From positions 1 through 15,527 of the forward strand of contig JALNXV010000036.1 in NCBI GenBank assembly GCA_023230175.1: DNA of 15,527 bases, in the 5' to 3' direction. The stretch is from Candidatus Cloacimonadota bacterium (GTDB lineage Bacteria > Cloacimonadota > Cloacimonadia > Cloacimonadales > WRIO01). Below, piece by piece: positions 14,082 through 15,527 of the stretch (within the stretch, counting starts at the first letter, position 1; each line of letters opens with the position of its first letter). Made by a program: the position numbers and the translations under genes. The notes below the pieces were generated by a model. That model did not search any database. It saw only the letters and a program-made list of their open reading frames with translations, and was not told the origin of the DNA.

Positions 14082-15326
14082 ATGAAAAAATTTTTATTAT
14101 TAATTATCTTGACCGCATCATTATTATTCCTAACAGCACAAGAAGCAATTCAGCCTTTAGGTGAAGGAACTGAAGAAAACCCATATCAAATCTCATCTTG
14201 GGAAAATCTTTATTGGATTTCTGTAAGAGATACATCTTATGACACAAAAATGGAATGTTTCTATGTACAAACAACAGATATTTCTTTCCCGTCTGAAATT
14301 AATACATGGGATGAAAATCAAGGTTGGAGCTCTATTGGTTGGGGTTCATTAAGCGAAAGTCATTCATTTACCGGAAGTTATGATGGACAAAATCATATCA
14401 TAAGTAATCTATTTATTAATCGTCCATTAGAAGATATGATTGGTTTTTTTGGTTGTACAAACGGAGCCCAAATATCAAATCTTGGACTTGATAATGTTGA
14501 AGTTACTGCTTCTTATGGACCTTCAGGATTAGTAGGAGAAATGGATGAATCAACAAGTGTTACAAATTGTTTTGTAAAGGGTAATATCACCGGAGAAGCA
14601 TTTGTAGGAGGCATAACCGGTTATAATTTTGCTTCAACAATTTCAAATTCTTATTTCATTGGAAATATAACAGGGATTGAAGCCTTAGGTGGCATTACCG
14701 GTTATAATGATGCCGGAGATATTTCTAATTGCTATGCAGCGGCTATTGTTAGCGAAGGTGATCTTGCAGGTGTATTAGTTGGTTGCAACGATGCAGGAAC
14801 TATTAATAATTCCTTCTGGGATAGTGAAATCTGCACCCTTGACGGTATTGGCGATAACTCAGACGGAACAATTAACGATACTTTTGGTAAAACTACACAA
14901 GAAATGAAAACTCAGACTACATATACAGAAGCAGGTTGGGATTTTATTACTACTTGGCAAATCAATACTGAAATAAATAATTCATATCCTTCTTTTATAT
15001 GGGAAAGCACATCTACTACCATCAATGATTCTACTATTTCAATGCCTACCTCTGCTAAATTAAATAATATTTACCCAAATCCCTTTAACCCATCTACAAC
15101 AATTTCATTTGAACTAAAAAACGATGAATTTGTTAATCTTTCTATATATAATGTCAAGGGACAAATAATAAAAACTTTAAATAATTCTCGTTTAAATTCA
15201 GGAAATCATAGTGTTACTTGGAATGGAACTAATGAGAATAATAACAAATCAGCAAGCGGTATATATTTTATTAAGCTTCAAACGACTAATTCAATTCAAA
15301 TCAAAAAAGCTGTATTAGTAAAATAA
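14082..15326 (+). CDS. Secreted GLUG-repeat protein with C-terminal FlgD-Ig/type IX-like sorting domain
   Basis: The product is 414 residues. A signal peptide ('MKKFLLLIILTASLLFLTA', cleavage near 19) is followed by 'GEGTEENPYQISSWENLYWIS', the usual lead-in of GLUG/adhesin-type proteins. About five repeats of roughly 26 residues follow (118-248), for example 'FVGGITGYNFASTISNSYF' and 'ALGGITGYNDAGDISNCYA', consistent with a right-handed beta-helix. The final repeat ends 'INNSFWDSE', then 'GKTTQEMKTQTTY...AGWDF', a typical module after GLUG repeats. Residues 327-414 are an Ig-like C-terminal domain starting 'NNIYPNPFNPSTTISFEL' and ending 'GIYFIKLQT...KKAVLVK'. In FCB bacteria such domains direct export or surface anchoring. 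Ligand and function are unknown; an adhesin or surface-layer role is a guess. It has its own promoter and terminator. Confidence 0.85.
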   Translation: MKKFLLLIILTASLLFLTAQEAIQPLGEGTEENPYQISSWENLYWISVRDTSYDTKMECFYVQTTDISFPSEINTWDENQGWSSIGWGSLSESHSFTGSYDGQNHIISNLFINRPLEDMIGFFGCTNGAQISNLGLDNVEVTASYGPSGLVGEMDESTSVTNCFVKGNITGEAFVGGITGYNFASTISNSYFIGNITGIEALGGITGYNDAGDISNCYAAAIVSEGDLAGVLVGCNDAGTINNSFWDSEICTLDGIGDNSDGTINDTFGKTTQEMKTQTTYTEAGWDFITTWQINTEINNSYPSFIWESTSTTINDSTISMPTSAKLNNIYPNPFNPSTTISFELKNDEFVNLSIYNVKGQIIKTLNNSRLNSGNHSVTWNGTNENNNKSASGIYFIKLQTTNSIQIKKAVLVK

Positions 15327-15347
15327 TTAAATTAAAACTTTTTTGAT

Positions 15348-15373
15348 AGCCGGTTTATGACCGGCTTTTTTTT
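15348..15373 (+). terminator. Intrinsic terminator of the secreted-protein gene
   Basis: AGCCGGT (15348-15354) and ACCGGCT (15360-15366) form a 7-bp GC-rich stem with a 5-base loop, followed by eight T (15366-15373). It begins 22 bases after the stop codon. This is the most canonical terminator in the window. Confidence 0.92.
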
Positions 15374-15407
15374 ATTTTTCACTCTAATTTTTTCACTTAT
15401 TTCCCTC

Positions 15408-15466
15408 TGACCTACAGGAGACCTACAGGATGCTTTTTTTTCATCCTGTAGGTCTCCTGTAGGTCA
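15408..15466. repeat. Perfect inverted repeat with 25-bp arms, each made of an 11-bp tandem unit
   Basis: Each arm holds two head-to-tail copies of GACCTACAGGA, plus TG at the inner end and one further base pair at the outer edge. The left arm is 15408-15432 and the right arm is 15442-15466, an exact reverse complement. The 9-base spacer is C followed by eight T. No U-tract follows the right arm, and a good terminator already lies upstream, so this is not an ordinary terminator. It resembles a REP- or MITE-like palindromic element. Copy number in the genome is unknown. Confidence 0.85.
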
Positions 15467-15527
15467 TAAAAAATTTCGAGCTTAATTTCTGTTCATATAC
15501 AGAATAAATTATAATTATTTACTAACA

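Noticed and set aside
15408..15466. CRISPR-like array
   Set aside because: The units are 11 bp, directly tandem without spacers and then inverted; this is a palindromic element, not repeat-spacer structure.

Overview
The window is AT-rich DNA (roughly 70 % A+T by eye) from a Gram-negative bacterium of the Fibrobacterota-Chlorobiota-Bacteroidota (FCB) superphylum. The evidence is a TonB-dependent receptor with a carboxypeptidase-regulatory N-terminal domain, paired with a DUF4249-like lipoprotein, and a secreted protein that ends in a 'YPNPFNP' FlgD-Ig/type IX-like C-terminal domain. A flagellin argues against a typical Bacteroidota genome. A Cloacimonadota- or Ignavibacteria-like lineage fits best, but this is inference and no 16S or marker gene settles it.

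Layout. (1) 2-454, +: the C-terminal end of a flagellin, cut by the window edge. (2) 467-3722, -: a TonB-dependent receptor followed by a DUF4249-like lipoprotein, an outer-membrane uptake pair. (3) 4014-5039, +: a porin-like outer-membrane beta-barrel, transcribed divergently from the receptor and closed by a perfect 24-bp palindrome that is probably a shared terminator. (4) 5099-13506, -: one long run of genes, pyrB-pyrC, a hairpin, pyrK-pyrD, then a 1224-residue cytoplasmic multi-PAS histidine kinase and its response regulator. (5) 13507-14081: an intergenic region holding the structured leader of pyrB, an orphan terminator-like hairpin pointing the other way, and a promoter for the last gene. 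(6) 14082-15326, +: a secreted GLUG-repeat protein with a C-terminal sorting-type domain, followed by an intrinsic terminator and a striking 25-bp-arm inverted repeat built from an 11-bp tandem unit.

How the genes work together. PyrB (aspartate carbamoyltransferase), PyrC (dihydroorotase) and PyrD/PyrK (NAD-linked class 1B dihydroorotate dehydrogenase) carry out steps 2 to 4 of UMP synthesis. The mRNA leader of pyrB contains a 30-nt element resembling the PyrR-binding hairpin. A separate potential stem would hide the pyrB Shine-Dalgarno sequence. Together they suggest translational, pyrimidine-responsive control without a visible leader terminator. The kinase and regulator lie downstream of pyrD on the same strand; their genes overlap by 35 bp and are almost certainly co-expressed. 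Whether they have anything to do with pyrimidines is unknown.

The most interesting items are the pyrB leader architecture, the kinase's unrecognised 320-residue N-terminal region and atypical ATP-binding G1 box, the hairpin over the kinase ribosome-binding site, and the 15408-15466 inverted repeat. No mobile element, CRISPR array, tRNA or rRNA was seen.
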